In this document: in pieces, positions 1 through 12,115 of the stretch
Position numbering within the stretch: the first letter of the stretch is position 1
How the letters are laid out: each line of letters starts with the position of its first letter
NCBI GenBank assembly: GCA_032622095.1
Contig: CP136066.1
Span: 64,508,609-64,572,608 of the forward strand
DNA from: Siphonodentalium dalli
Taxonomy: Eukaryota; Mollusca; Scaphopoda; Gadilida; Siphonodentaliidae
Direction: 5' to 3'
DNA length: 64,000 nucleotides
Notes under the pieces: generated by a model
What the model was told of the DNA's origin: nothing
Seen by the model: the letters and a program-made list of their open reading frames with translations, nothing else
Database searches by the model: none
Program-made: the position numbers and the translations under genes

Positions 1-249
1 TTCATTGATAATTCTGTAAATTGCTTGCAAATGGCGATGTTGCCTGCGCCTGTGTAGTGTACGCCAACCTACCTCAAGCCATAACTTGTTAAGTGATACT
101 TTACGGTCTTTATGTATTCGGTCGAGTTTTTCCAATAAATAATCGGGTGCTGAATCCCATACGACGTCAGCATAATCCAAAAATAGGTAGGATATACGCA
201 TTGTAAATTTTTTCCAGTGTCTTTCTATCGAGATCGTTTTTAAATTTCC

Positions 250-1587
250 TCAATTGTGATAGTCTAGGGCAGCTTTTTTTGCTGCGTATTCCATTTGTTT
301 GTTCCATTTTAAATTTGATTGAAATTCAAGACCAAGGTGCTTATGCGATTCGTCAAAGGAAATAGTTTCGTCCTGGAATATTAAATCTGGGGAGTTATCT
401 TGAGGCATGAATGAGAAGGATATTGCCTTGGTTTTCTTGGGGTTGAACGAAACTAACCAGTTATCGGCCCATAGACTGACCCTTTTGAGGTCCTCGTTTA
501 GTTCTGATTGCAGGGTGTTAAGATTGAAGTGAGAAACCGTGAGACATGTGTCATCGGCATACATTCTAACCGTTTATGTGAGGTTCTCTGGTAGGTCATT
601 AATGTATATTAAAAATAGGAAAGGCCCAAGGATTGATGCCCGCTGTGATGGTTTCAAAGTCAGAATAAGTGTTATTGATTCGGTAGTTTTGGCAATCAAC
701 CCTCTGTGCCAGACTCTCTCGAATGCTTTAGAGATATCACAACATACTGAACAAGTGTATAAGCCTTTGTCGAGTGTCTGACACAGCTGGTGATAAAGAT
801 CAATCAATTGGAATGTAGTGCTGTGTTTCGGAACGAAACCCGACTGATTTTGAAATAGAAGTTTATTCTCGTCAAAGAAGGACGAGATTCTCTTTAGAAC
901 TATCTTTTCAAAAACTTTACACAGGCGTGGTAGAATGGAAATTGGTCGGTAATTAGCGCTATCTGCGGAATCTCCATTTTTAAAGATAGGAATCACATTG
1001 GCTTTCTTCCACTGTGATGGGAACTTTCCAGTCTGTAGAGATTTTTTAAAAATTAAGAAAAGAGGGTGGGGTATAGCGTTAGCCGTGCCGTGGAGCATTT
1101 TTGGACTAACTCCGTCATAGCCATGGGCTTTGTTGGCTTTAAGTGATTTGATCGCAGATATGACATCATCGACTGGAAATTTAAGTTCAGATAATTCTGT
1201 ATTGCATCGTGAACTGAAATAAGGTAATTTATGATCATTCTGGTCAATCGTGGAATTTGAAATGAATTTTTTATTCAGGCACTCGGCTTTTCCCAAATCG
1301 TGTGAGACAAATGATACACCGTTGACTTTAATATCTCCTTCCGTAGAATAAATGGGTGGTATTTTAGTTATCTTCTTTTTGTTCAAAAGAAAGTTGATGA
1401 GATGCCAGAATTCATGGGGCGAAGAACTCTCATTTGCCCTATCTTCGATATTGTTTTCAAATTTGGCTTTCGCATACTTTTTCATGTTGTTAACTTTGTT
1501 CCTCGATTTGTTGTATTTTGTCCAATTATTTTTAAGTGCTAGACTTGATGGCGACCGATCGCAATCTATCTCGACGTCTAATCTCAC
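250..1587 (-). pseudogene. LINE reverse transcriptase fragment
   Basis: Minus-strand coding remnant. A linker containing NKVNNMKKY leads into RT motifs: KAHGYDGVSP, WKKANVIPIF, YRPISILPRLCKVFEKI, QSGFVPKHST, DISKAFERVWH, LGPFLFLIYINDL and the catalytic MYADDTCL (near 545-565). About 30 residues expected between FERVWH and GPFLF are missing, and the segment with YADD is in another frame from the rest. The catalytic Asp pair is preserved but the protein cannot be made intact. The family enzyme copies element RNA at a nicked target. Confidence 0.85.
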
Positions 1588-1758
1588 GTCGGATGTCGCT
1601 ATTGAACCAAATTTTGTCTTTCGACCGTATCGTAACTGTAGTTTGTGGTATAGTGATTCGTATTATTTCAAAGAATTTGTCATAGAAAATTTGCACTACC
1701 CTATCAATGTCATTCTCAGGCTGGAGGAGATCGTCCCAATTTACATCATTTATTAAAA

Positions 1759-2225
1759 TTACCGCCTTTTGGAAGTCACCGCGATTATAGTTCCATATAG
1801 TCCTTTGGAAGGTAGGGGGTGACGTTGATCAAATAAGATGGTCGCATAAACACCTAAGTGGTCTGAAATTTCTAAGTCAAGGATGTCGGCATCCCTCACT
1901 TGGATGTCAGGGCTTATAATGATGGGGTCCAAAAGCGTCGCGGATGTAGCAGTGATTCTGGTCGGGGATGTAATCACATTTCCGAGTGAAAAATAGTCCG
2001 TGGTATTTTTAAGTTTGGACGAGGGGTCAAGATAATTTGAATTAAAATCTCCTAGTAGTATTACATTATGGGAGATGTATAACGCTTCAAAAATGGATTC
2101 CTCGAAGAGGGTCAAATAGTTTGGGACACTAAAGTCTTCTGATCGATATGCTAGGCATAAGAGAAATTTTTAAAGTTTACTGCGTATTTCAAACCACATT
2201 ACAGACGAGTCAAATTCGAGGCTTT
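1759..2225 (-). pseudogene. LINE endonuclease (EEP/APE type) fragment
   Basis: Minus-strand remnant of an exonuclease-endonuclease-phosphatase domain. ILLGDFNSNYLD, SPTRITATSATLLDPII and ISDHLGVYATI match the GDFN, T..S.T.ID and SDH signatures of APE-type LINE endonucleases. Upstream residues resembling SLEFDSSVMWFEI can be read to about 2225 through a stop. The N-terminal half is absent, consistent with 5' truncation. Confidence 0.8.
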
Positions 2226-2245
2226 TTATGATACCAACTTACTTA

Positions 2246-2434
2246 ATATTATAAAGTTATTATACAATGTTGTGTACAGTATGTGTTTTTTTCTTATACG
2301 AGTCCATGATGTGGTGAAAAGTCATACTGGACGAGACACGCAGTGTCGAGTCCAATATGACTTCTCACCACAACCTGGACGAGTACAAGAAAAACTCATA
2401 CTGTGCACACCATTGTATAATAACTTTATAATAT
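2246..2434. mobile_element. Palindromic MITE (near-perfect inverted repeat)
   Basis: The two halves are inverted copies: the left end starts ATATTATAAAGTTAT and the right end finishes ATAACTTTATAATAT, with matching inner blocks including the TATACGAGTCCA region. Total about 189 bp with long arms. It sits between the truncated LINE and the RBR locus A exon 2. No coding capacity. I could not define a target duplication. Confidence 0.75.
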
Positions 2435-2539
2435 GGCCAGTTCAATAAGAACTGATGTAATGACTAATGAACACTCATACTGAGTCTGTGTCTCCATAAA
2501 TTTGATATATATCTATCTCCATGTTGTTCTCAATTTCAG

Positions 2540-2696
2540 GCGTACGTGCAGCGGAGCGATGGCTGTGATCACATGGACTGCAAAATTGTGGTACTGAATT
2601 CTGTTATAAATGTGGCAAGTCAAGGGACAGAACCAATAGAAGACGCGGTAGATGCACATGCGATAGGACAAGAGACGGGAGGCAGGGTTGGTACTG
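2540..2696 (+). pseudogene. RNF217-like RBR E3 ligase, locus A exon 2 (RING2), frameshifted
   Basis: The segment follows an acceptor (ends TTTCAG at 2539) and precedes a donor (GTTGGT at 2697). It begins AYVQRSDGCDHMDC, the RING2 core whose Cys in GCDHM is the RBR catalytic thioester cysteine. Two extra bases after DC shift the frame relative to exon 2 of loci B and C, so the second half of RING2 is lost although the DNA still aligns. Intron sequence on both sides aligns with loci B and C, showing common descent. Exon 1 of this locus is not in the window. Confidence 0.7.
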
Positions 2697-3601
2697 CTAC
2701 ATATACATATACGTGTTCTGACTTCAGGGGTGTGGCTTTATGATTTTTGTCGAAGCCACATGCGACTACACTATACCTAATCAATATTTCCAACTCTAGG
2801 AATCTTAATTTGGCCCCATTAAAGGCCCATTTAATTTTCGAGTCACCGATTATGTTTTTATATTGAAGATAATGAAACTTGAGCACAGAACACCAAGTCG
2901 GTATCTCAACAAAAACAGCATGTTCACAGTTTATTACACCGAATAAGATGATAATACAATGATTTGGAGCTTCCTCTTTCAAATGGTATATAATAGGGCA
3001 TATATTTGATATACAATTATCTAGGGGTTCGAAAATTAAGTGGGCCTTTCAGTTGAAATTTCCAAATAACTCAAATTGTCCAACTAGGAAGTTTTAAGAT
3101 AACACACATATCGTTTTAAAAGTTCCAACTGATGGATACCTGTCTATAATATAGAGTGAAAGAAGCAGAAAACAAGACATATGGGCTAAAACGACGCACT
3201 TTATATGTCACTAAATATGTGTTGGGAAATCGAGAAGGCAATATGTCTTCCGTCTGAAGTTTTCCTGATCCCTGATCGCGTGCAGACCAAATTTATGCAA
3301 ATGACCGTTTGATGCCTCAAAATAGACCTTGTGATAGCCACATTCCTGGCTTAAAACCACATCTAAGTGATGACGCTCATTCATGTGTATCATAGTCGCT
3401 CAACGAAAGACTCAGCTATGAAGTGTTTGTTTGAAATTTGGGATCCGATCATGTCTGTCATCTGATGTATATATTACCTCGGCATCAACATAAGAATAGG
3501 TCATTGTCACGAAAACAGAATGTGTGGAAATCAATTCAGTAAACATAACATGATTAACAACCCAATGCTGAAGACTTTTGAAGCTTATTTTATCAGTTTA
3601 T

Positions 3602-3698
3602 GGAGCTCGGTGGCCCAATTGTTAGAGCGATCAGCTTGTAGTCGCTGTCAACATAGCGATATACGTTATATGTTCGCCGGTCTTGGCTAGCTTTCAAG
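3602..3698 (+). repeat. tRNA-like SINE head in intron 2 of locus A
   Basis: TGGCCCAATTGTTAGAGCG resembles a tRNA D-arm / Pol III A box, followed by a possible anticodon arm with CTTGTAG. A B box is not convincingly preserved. The same sequence is at 41345-41466 in locus B at the equivalent place, so it predates duplication of the gene. It is probably a tRNA-derived SINE rather than a tRNA gene. Confidence 0.4.
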
Positions 3699-4083
3699 TT
3701 AAAGCCACATGGCGGTTTGCGCTCCAAAATACGAATACTATTATTCGCTTTTCATTTTTTCCCGGTATCAAAATAGGTTGATAAATATTTTAACTACCTT
3801 TCTACGAGCATGCTGTAACCCAAAAAGACGCAATGAAGTAATGAAAAATGCAACTACGAACAATGTGTTATTCTATTCCTGATATGGTAGCAATAAAGAG
3901 CGTTTGTCTGACTTCGGTCGAAAAATTGAAAACGGCTGGAAAATGGCTGTGACTTTGGCAAGTGTTTTTCAAAGCATATGAAGCCGGCATATCACTATTT
4001 CGTGTATTTATCGACCTATCGTATACCTCCCTCCAAATTACGTAGACAAAATTTGGAGGTTCGAATGAGCCATGTCCGTTTAA
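3699..4083. mobile_element. TTAA-bounded segment, inverted relative to locus B
   Basis: Both ends carry TTAA, next to short inverted repeats (AAAGCCACATGGC at left, GCCATGTCCGTTT at right). The paralogous place in locus B (41467-41913) holds the same sequence in opposite orientation while the outside flanks keep the same orientation. It could be a small piggyBac-type (TTAA) element that reinserted, or a segment flipped by recombination at the inverted ends. No coding capacity. Confidence 0.65.
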
Positions 4084-4114
4084 TTATACTGTAACTGTTA
4101 AGTTATACGATCTT

Positions 4115-4238
4115 CAAATCTCGCACCTTGTTGTGACCCTAGACAAATCTCGCACCTTGTTGTGACCCTAGACAAATCTCGCACATTGTTGTGACCCTAG
4201 ACAAATCTCGCACCTTGTTGTGACCCTAGACAAATATC
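4115..4238 (+). repeat. 29-bp tandem repeat, about 4 units
   Basis: Units beginning CAAATCTCGCACCTTG and ending GTGACCCTAGA recur with 29-bp period, nearly identical, with a decayed last unit. Locus B has one comparable unit near 41926-41960, so the array expanded in locus A only. Confidence 0.85.
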
Positions 4239-4610
4239 GCCCGTACTGTGCTTCGCACCACTCATGCGTGAAGAAAGTACTCGGCAGGTGTCGATATATA
4301 TTGTCAGTATAAATGCGCCCGAATTCCTTGCAGCTATGTTTGCTAAACTTTGCTTCCTCGTTGGTGGATGGGAGTGGCCTCAATGTGACGTGCTCAATAC
4401 GACATACGTGTAGATAACAATATATGTAAAGCGCATTGCAACAAATCCAATGTATATATAAATGGAGCGAGTATTACGACATGTATCATTGTAACATATT
4501 CTGTTTTATATAATTCGGGTATATACGAATAGATATGATCGAAGACACCTGTCCGGAAACACTTCAAAGACACTTCGAGGTTTTTTCATATTTTATTCAC
4601 AAATATGATA

Positions 4611-4965
4611 TGTGTAGTCTTGGAATCGGCGTTTTATAAACATTATGTTGTTGCATATGTGTCGTCTTTGAATCGGGTTTTATAAACATTATGTTGTTAT
4701 ATATGTGTCGTCTTGGAATCGGGTTTTATAAACATTATGTTGTTGTACATGTGTCGTCTTTGAATCGGGTTTTATAAACATTATGTTGTTGTATATGTGT
4801 CGTCTTGGAATCGGGTTTTATAAACATTATGTTGTTGTACATGTGTCGTCTTTGAATCTGGTTTTTATAAACATTATGTTGTTGTATCCGTGTAGTCTTG
4901 GAATAAACATCATGTTGTTGTATGTGTCGTCTTGGAATCGGGCTTTATAAACATTATGCTGTAGT
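4611..4965 (+). repeat. 46-bp tandem repeat with 92-bp higher-order period
   Basis: About 7.5 units of TGTGTCGTCTTGGAATCGGG plus a TTTTATAAAC / ATTATGTTGTTG part. Units alternate between CTTGGAATC and CTTTGAATC, and partly between TATATG and TACATG, over the first six units, so the array grew as a dimer. It lies in the intron just upstream of the last exon of locus A. Confidence 0.85.
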
Positions 4966-5144
4966 GGTTGTGAACCGGAATAGATACACTATATATATAT
5001 AATTTGTGCATGGCATCACCATCTATACATGCACCACAACAGTTGTGAAATGAGAACACTTCTTGATAATATGGACCGTCATTTTTGGAGTGTGTCAACC
5101 TATTCACCATGAATCCGTAATTCATTTGTTTTATCATATTACAG

Positions 5145-5584
5145 TTGTGAAACGCGCCGCCATAGGATCTGGCGTGGTGCTCGGAGGTATTGTTGCCCTC
5201 CTGATCATCGTGGGAGTGGGCACAGCAAGTATCCCGATCGTCCCTGTCGCTCTCGGTGTGAGGATAATCCAGCAAGCGATCACGAAGAAACGAAGAAGAA
5301 ACAGAAGAGACGATATGCATTACTGGCCTACTGGGCGATGTTTCCTCATACAGTGCACATTACTGGCGTACTGGGCGATAGTTGCATCATTCGTGCACAT
5401 TACTGGCGTACTGGGCGATAGTTTCATCATACCGTGCACATTACTGGCGTACTGGGCGATAGTTGCATCATTCGTGCACATTACTGGCGAACTGGGCGAT
5501 AGTTTCATCATACCGTGCACATTACTGGCGTACTGGGTGATAGTTTCATCATACCGTGCACATTACTGGCGTACTGGGCGATAG
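5145..5584 (+). CDS. RNF217-like locus A, last exon (C-terminal membrane segment) running into a minisatellite
   Basis: It follows an acceptor (CATATTACAG at 5135-5144). With the split codon G|TT carried over from exon 2, it reads VVKRAAIGSGVVLGGIVALL and continues IIVGVGTASIPIVPVALGVR, then a basic tail TKKRRRNRR. This is a glycine-rich hydrophobic stretch long enough for one membrane span with positive residues after it, as in exon 3 of loci B and C and at the end of RNF217-type ligases. The frame then enters the 41-bp repeat array and stays open to a stop at 5582-5584, adding about 87 residues of repeat-derived sequence. Exon 2 of this locus is frameshifted, so this exon is probably part of a pseudogene unless spliced to something else. 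Confidence 0.55.
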
Positions 5585-5765
5585 TTTCATCATACCGTGC
5601 ACATTACTGGCGTACTGGGCGATAGTTTCATCATACCGTGCACATTACTGGCGTTCTAGGCGATAGTTTCATCATATCGTGCACATTACTGGCGTACTGG
5701 GCGATAGTTTCATCAAACCGTGCACATTACTGGCGTACTGGGCGATAGTTTCATCATACCGTGCA
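5317..5765 (+). repeat. 41-bp tandem repeat, about 11 units
   Basis: The unit GCACATTACTGGCGTACTGG plus GCGATAGTTTCATCATACCGT repeats with 41-bp spacing and few changes (TTGCATCATTCGT and TTTCATCATACCGT variants alternate early on). It begins inside the last exon of locus A. At the same relative place locus C has an unrelated 52-bp array (57305-57845). Confidence 0.9.
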
Positions 5766-7644
5766 AAGCGAGAGGCGAAACACACTCGGTGGTAATCTGA
5801 TTGGTTCTACATAGCTTGACCAAAAGGACGGTCGATGCATATTATTATGTCGGACGGGAACTGCATCACTTGCCCAATAGGGCTAGTTGCCCAACAACAT
5901 GAAAGGCATGGTCAGTGTAATGTCTAATCGGTACTGTATTCCTTGCCCAAACGACTGACGATAGAAAATGTACAAAGGCGGAGGGCAACATACAAGGAAA
6001 GGAAAATTCATAAATGATTCATTTATTAAACAGTCTATAAAACATCTCTGTCTCCACAGTTGTTAGTCCGATGGGTATAACTACCTGGTATTTCCGTCCA
6101 TAACTTTCTATGTGGCATTGAGTTCCGATCTGGAGTATGTGTCAGCTAGGTACAGCTGGTGTAGTACAAAAACGGCTTCGTTTGATGTCATAAGACTGCA
6201 TTCTCGGCGCCCTAAGGCTGCTTCCTTTGGCGTCCTAAGACTTCTCACTTTCTTACTGGCCGTGTCCAGTATATATTGAGATCTACTACAGTAGTCTGTG
6301 ACCAAATCTGCTTACTGGCATGAGCTGCATGTGGTAAATACGGGTGACCCGGCTTTACCGGACCGCTAATTGCTTGCTTCTAAGGTTTGGTTACCATCTT
6401 TACACGGGAATGCCGGGACTGCGAACGGCTGGCTTCTTGTGGCTTTGTATACGTATGTATTAGGGCGGAATGTGTGCATCGCTGTGACATTGCCAATGGT
6501 TATTTTTTCCGAGGTACCTACATGGGTCCTGTATTGACACATCTTCTAGGCTGTATTGGCGCATTGTTCCCACTTTTTCGCGACTTATGACATAGCCTGA
6601 AATCGATAGTATCCTCATGATCATGAGAGACCGTGCCGCTGAATTTGGTTCTGAAGCTGCGGGACAATGACGCAACACCAGCAGTTGGATGTTGCGTATG
6701 GGGAGGACAATTGGTCCGTATATATGGAGGATTGCCGGGTCTGGGTGGACAACTGGTCCGTATATATGGAGGGTAGCCGGGTCGGTGATGGTGGAAGGTG
6801 GAAATCGATGGTTGATAGTAGGGTCGACTCTGTGAACGGTAAACCGGAGGAACATGAAGGGGCGCTGCTGTGGCATCGAGGCTGTCTTCAAAGAATAACC
6901 TCTGTTTATGAGAGTCAAAAGACAGAGATTGTTGTTTTTGGAACAATAGGATTAACTTGCATAGATTGTTTCGGAGGAAATGTCTCCACTTAAAGACAGA
7001 AGCTGTATCCATTACCAATTATTAATTTTTCGACCTATATGTCTGAAAAGTAGTTATTGAAAGTACATGTTATCGATATGGGGTCGGGTAATTTCGTGGT
7101 TCCATTTACTAAGAATTCAGTTGGAATTTTAAGCGGGTCATAAGACATCTTTAGTGCATCCTCTCAATATTGACCATGTTCGTCCATATCACATTGATGT
7201 TCTATTAGCACATGGTCGTAATATTGAATTTGCTTTTTCGTTTTAGCATGTTGTATATTCAGCAGTAATTCTTATATTTGTCAATGTTTTGGTTGGATGG
7301 AAGTTTTAGTTTATTGATATATATCTTAAGTTTTTCTGTTGACGATTTTATATATATCTGGCAGTTTTTTGCTTGTTAAGGGGAATAAATTTTACAGAAA
7401 GAGTTATATGCGAGATTCACCTCTTGGCATTTGAATACTTTTTCAAACGAGTAGCTGTTAAGTAGGCTTTTAAAACTTTCTGATATAATTTGAATGGGTA
7501 TTTGCGTCGAGTTATTTTCTGACGACATTTCGTATATAGTAGTGGTCTCAATGTGAAATGTTCCAAAGTGATCGGAAACGAGATTTCGCTAATGATTCAC
7601 TGGTTTTGTTATGATTATCGGTGTAATAAATCAATGTGTAATCA
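5766..7644. other. 3' flank of locus A and intergenic DNA, no gene seen
   Basis: The first 250 bases (TTGCCCAA-rich, to about 6020) align loosely with the 3' flank of locus C. At 6704-6795 a 45-bp block containing TGGTCCGTATATATGGAGG occurs twice in tandem. Reading frames here are short and lack recognisable domains on either strand. Confidence 0.5.
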
Positions 7645-10505
7645 CCTATAAGCAGCCTGTTCTCACAAAAAACGCATATTATCTGCTTATAATGGAACTT
7701 GTTTTAGGTAGATAATCTGCTTAGAATCGGCCGGAAAACGGCTGAACCGATTGAGCTCAAACTTCCAATCTAAGGTTAAAAACTCACGGGCAGTGATTAC
7801 CGCCGTTTTGGAGAAGCTCAGAGCACCAATTCTCCACTCTCAGTCACAAAAATGACCACCATTGGCACGGTGGGCTTAATCGCGTTGATAGTTAAAGAGC
7901 GTTCGTATCCGCAGTGTCGATGATAAAGAGCGTATGTGTGTAATGTGATTCTTACGTCTGGGTCCACACGTGAGCGTGACTGTATCCAGACATGAGCGTG
8001 TTGTGTGATTCTTACGTACTTAGGGTTTCCCAGGAACGGGGGAGATTTTCATCGGGTCAGTTTTTTCGCCCGAGCTGATCTTCACCTTGAAACGGGTACC
8101 CTCAAATGATATATATGTGTGTGTCCTTTATAGACTCGAACCGATTCAGCTCAAACTTGCTACCCACGGGAAGTGTCATGGACGGGTTAAATTGTGACCC
8201 CGACCTGACCTTGGCATTGCAAATGATGAAATCAAGGTCAAATCGGGTAAAACTGGCGGATTTCCACGAAATTTTACACCTAGGTGCAGCATACGTGTCT
8301 CGGGAGCTGTTGCAATTGCTTTTTCGAACAAAACCATGAGACGAACGACGCCAGTTGTGATTCTTATGTATGTCTTCGTACTTAGGGGTTCCAAGAAACG
8401 GGGGAGATTTTCATGCGGTAAGTTTTTCCGCCCGAGGTGACCTCCACCTTGAAACGGGTACACACAAACGTACCTCTTTTAGGGACGGGTACAATCACGG
8501 GACGGGTACTATCATTTCTCTTGATTAGAAAGGCAGAATTAACCCAAATTAAATTAAAATATTAACGGATTTCGACGCAATTTGATACCTAGGGATACCT
8601 TTATCGGGGGAGTGTTTTGGACGGGTCAAATCGTTACATGACCTTGATCTTCAAAATGGTCAATTCAAGGTCAAAGCCCGGACGAAGTCGGGTCACCTGC
8701 TAGTAAATAATAAAATAAAACACATGTGCTAAAACAAACTTTGACCGATTTCAACAATATTCGGTATATGGGTCTAGGATCACCTCTAGATGGGAGCTGT
8801 CAAATTTTAATGATTTGTTATGAAAAATATGGCCGCTGGCAGCTATCTTGGATTATACTATTTTAATCACTAAATCCTTTAACACACCCTGCAGAACTTA
8901 TCTCTCATCCGATCATAACCAACCTTCATATGGATCTTCGGTGTGACCTCTCGATGGGTGCCTACCATTTCCCCCCGAATTTTGTCAAAATAAAATGGCT
9001 GCCAGCGGCCATCTTGGATTTTAATATTTGTATGACCAAATCCCTTAGCACACCCTACATTACATTTATCATCCAATCGTCACCAAACTTCATATGGATC
9101 TGCAAAGTGACCTCCAGATGGGAGTCTCCATTTTTCCCCCAAAATTTGTTTAAAACAAATATGACACCAGCAGCCATCTTGGATTTCAAATGTCAATCCA
9201 TCAGCACACCCTATAGCCCACATTTATTGGAGAATTGTTTTGAAACTTTACAGTCTTTTTGGTAAATTAAAAGTAGGAATGCTTCTATAATCATGATACG
9301 GAACATTGGTCGGATAAGATCAGGAAAACTGAGTAAATTAGTCATTTGAAGCAGTTTGGAGGGGGTGGGTCCCTATCCCAGAATCGGAAAAAAACAATAA
9401 ATTAGGGGGTGGTAGGTACTCAGAGGGCGGAACAAATTAAAATGCGCCTAGTGTCCGGAATTCTTTTCTGACCCCCCCCCCTGCATTATCGACTAATAAT
9501 GAGGCGATTGTTAGCAAATTATTTGCACACAATGACACATATAAGCAAAATCACGATTTTTCAGGTGTACGCTCTTTAACATGTGTTTTCACCGCGCCAT
9601 AAAACGAAATAACGGCTATGAATCCATTATCTGATTATTTCAGAACAATATAATCACATTATGTACATATTTAATATTATAGGTCGATTATGTGCGTATT
9701 TTTGAGAGCATATGTTGCCAATAAGATATGTTTTAGAATTAGATTCGTTTATTTGTATTATAATACAATCAAGTTGGTCCGAAAATTCCGACATGTCATC
9801 TAGTGGAGCACTATTTGGTCTGTATATGGAGCCGACAACATACAAATTATTCTTTCCTGTGTTTATCTCTACAAAGTCTATTTCATGGGGGATAAATATC
9901 GATAGATCAGGGCGCAGTTTATAGTTTAGATTGCTTCTAAAGCACGATGACTCAGTGACTGTAATTTAAAAGACGTCGAAGAATGCGATAACATCGAATA
10001 AGTTTCCACATGACCGTGGCTGAATGTTACAGCGAAGATCTACAAACGAGTTCCAGTTTGCATTCACACTTCGATAGTTTAGACCTAGACAAGTCTTAGT
10101 CTTCCCATTCGAGGGTACTTGTTCTCTTATTTTTGATGGATCGTAATACTCCAACATATCCTCTCGAAATACCCACCTAACCGACCTATAATATGAAATA
10201 GGTACATAATGTGATCATTTGATTCTCAAATAAACAGATAATGAACTCATACCCGTTATTTCGTGTTGTGCCGTGGGCCACGTGAAAACACATGTTAAAG
10301 AGCGTACACCTGAAAAGTCGTGAGTTGGCTTATTTATGTCATTGTCCGCACATAATCTGCTAAGAATCGGCTCATTATGAGTCGATAATGTAACTAAAAT
10401 GTTCTATTATCGACACAAAATGATTAAACTCTAAGCAGATTATCTACCTAAAAGAAGCTTTATGATAAGCAGATAATGTGCGGGTTTTTGGGAGAGCAGG
10501 CTGAA
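7645..10505. mobile_element. Long-armed foldback element interrupted by a 1.7-kb insertion
   Basis: The right arm (10176-10505) is the inverted copy of two separated left pieces: 7645-7735 (outer, with GGTAGATAATCTGCTTAG) and 9481-9690 (inner, with CAGGTGTACGCTCTTTAACA). Together the arms are roughly 300 bp. The loop 9691-10175 has no recognisable coding sequence. The 7736-9480 stretch separates the two left-arm pieces and so looks like a later insertion. About 40 bases of the right arm lack a left partner at the break. Confidence 0.65.
7736..9480. repeat. Repeat-rich insertion inside the foldback left arm
   Basis: It contains a roughly 100-bp block present twice (about 8003-8100 and 8356-8462, sharing GAACGGGGGAGATTTTCAT or a one-base variant) and, at 8700-9240, about three imperfect units of about 165 bp, each with ATCTTGGATT and TTCATATGGATCT. 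No protein domain seen. Ends at an oligo-C tract near 9470. Confidence 0.55.
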
Positions 10506-10896
10506 TATTCTGAAGAATGATTAATTATCTCGTAAATTGTGTTTTCGTTGTCACAGTCATCTCCCTTGTAATTAAATGGGAAATTGTAATTGTCACCATG
10601 GAGATCACCAATAGCTATTCTATCGGTTGTCATCAATGATGTTTATGTTGAATGTAGAGTTATCTCGCTTGCGCCTGGTTTTTTATTTTCCAATTGGTTG
10701 AATCATTCTGGAGTGTTGTTTCTTTACCGTCCTTTCCGCACATCCTTTCATTATTATTCACAGCATTAGTATGTGTTGCCCTCTGCCTGCATTAAACAAC
10801 TTATAATAAAAATACTTCTACTCATGTACCTCTTCAATATATTCCACAGATATTTAAACTAATAAACATTAGAGCACAATCCCATTGTTGAAATCG
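10506..10896. other. No gene or structured repeat seen
   Basis: AT-rich single-copy-looking sequence between two inverted-repeat elements. No open frame of useful length with a recognisable domain. Confidence 0.4.
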
Positions 10897-11322
10897 TTCC
10901 CTGATTTTTGGTAAAGCACATCCATTCCAAAGGGCTGGCAAAGTTCAGTTATTATCCCATTGTTCGACACACGCCACTCATAATAAACAAACCACACGGG
11001 CACTTCACAGTAGCTTCAATTACCAGAGGCCACATACATGGGCATGAGCAGCGCTCTGCTTCCCCAAACACACTGCGATTATACGCCGTTATATTTACTA
11101 TTTACGCGCCTCTAGTATACTAAACAGGCACATATATAGGGACGACGTATACGGGGAGTGCGGGTGGGGGTGCACGCCCTCTATAATAATTGAAGCTACA
11201 TTGAAACCACCGCGCGATTTGTTTGTAATGAGTGGCGCGTGTCGAACAATGGGATATCACTTAAATATTAGTTTGCCAGCCCTGAGATTGGTGTGATTTA
11301 CCAAAAACACACCATATATACA
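10897..11322. mobile_element. Inverted-repeat MITE, arms about 125 bp
   Basis: The left arm contains ATCCCATTGTTCGACACACG and TAGCTTCAATTA. The right arm contains the reverse complements (TAATTGAAGCTA, CGTGTCGAACAATGGGAT). The loop is GC-richer (GGGGAGTGCGGGTGGGGGTG). Arms have diverged by substitutions and small gaps, so the copy is not recent. Confidence 0.75.
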
Positions 11323-12115
11323 CCAACAGGGCGAACGGAAGGCGGTGGCAATAGTAACACATGCATTGGTTGAATTATTTATTAACTAGTAGAACAATTA
11401 CATTTATTATAATTATTCCACAGAACTAATCCAGTTCCGAAAATATTCACAGGTACTCAGGACCACTAATCCAACGATGAAACTAAACGAATTAACATTT
11501 ACATTTAGAACCACTAAATAGTGATATATCCAATAATCCAACAGAATCACCTCTTTACTACATAGCGCTCCACATATCCGATATAACTAACAACATAACT
11601 TGTATCTGGAGAATCTGGAGGAACCAATGGACTATTAGTAGTAAATTCGAAACAGTTTTCTTGTAACGGCGACACGTTTGTCACATAATAATGATGTGCA
11701 TCATTGCCTTTGGCATAAAGTAAGTTGGTTGTTGGTTACATGTCCAAATTCCTTATCATCATTCTGGCAGACGGACCTTCGTAATTCATGATCCACTTAT
11801 ACAATGTATATACTATTATGACACAATCATGCGACTGCCACATTTGACTTTCCAAACACCTCTGTGAGTGACTTGGTTTGTGAAAACAGGTCACCAGTTA
11901 ACCACATGCATGGGACCAGTCCGTGTTGTTTCGGACATATTTATTCACATTCAACGGAGATCATTGCACGGTTAATCGGATTGTTAGGCGTGGCTAACGG
12001 GCTATTGTGTTGGATCTCGGCCAGCGCACGGATTTCGCGTCGTGGCCAACACACGCTCAACGGCGCATTTCCAGTTAATTGCATTATGCGGGGTCAATTG
12101 TGCTCTAAGTCGGTC
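11323..12115. other. Intergenic; one unassigned minus-strand open stretch
   Basis: On the minus strand from about 11735 to a stop at 11547-11549 there is an open frame of about 60 residues reading LLYAKGNDAHHYYVTNVSPL and ending YVERYVVKR, with protein-like composition but no starting Met and no family I recognise. It may be the tail of a decayed transposon gene or chance. Nothing else seen. Confidence 0.2.

Larger units (their letters stand above)
1..2230 (-). mobile_element. Decayed non-LTR retrotransposon (LINE), minus strand, cut by window edge
   Basis: Read on the minus strand, this is the ORF2 of a LINE related to the intact element at 18696-25737. Order from high to low coordinate is endonuclease, linker, reverse transcriptase, post-RT region. 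The reading frame is broken several times, part of the RT between FERVWHRGLI and GPFLFLIYINDL is deleted, and the 5' end stops inside the endonuclease near 2225. The post-RT part runs off the window at position 1. It is an old, 5'-truncated copy. Residue-by-residue it resembles the intact LINE only moderately, so it is a different subfamily. It lies where exon 1 of RBR locus A would be expected. Confidence 0.85.
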
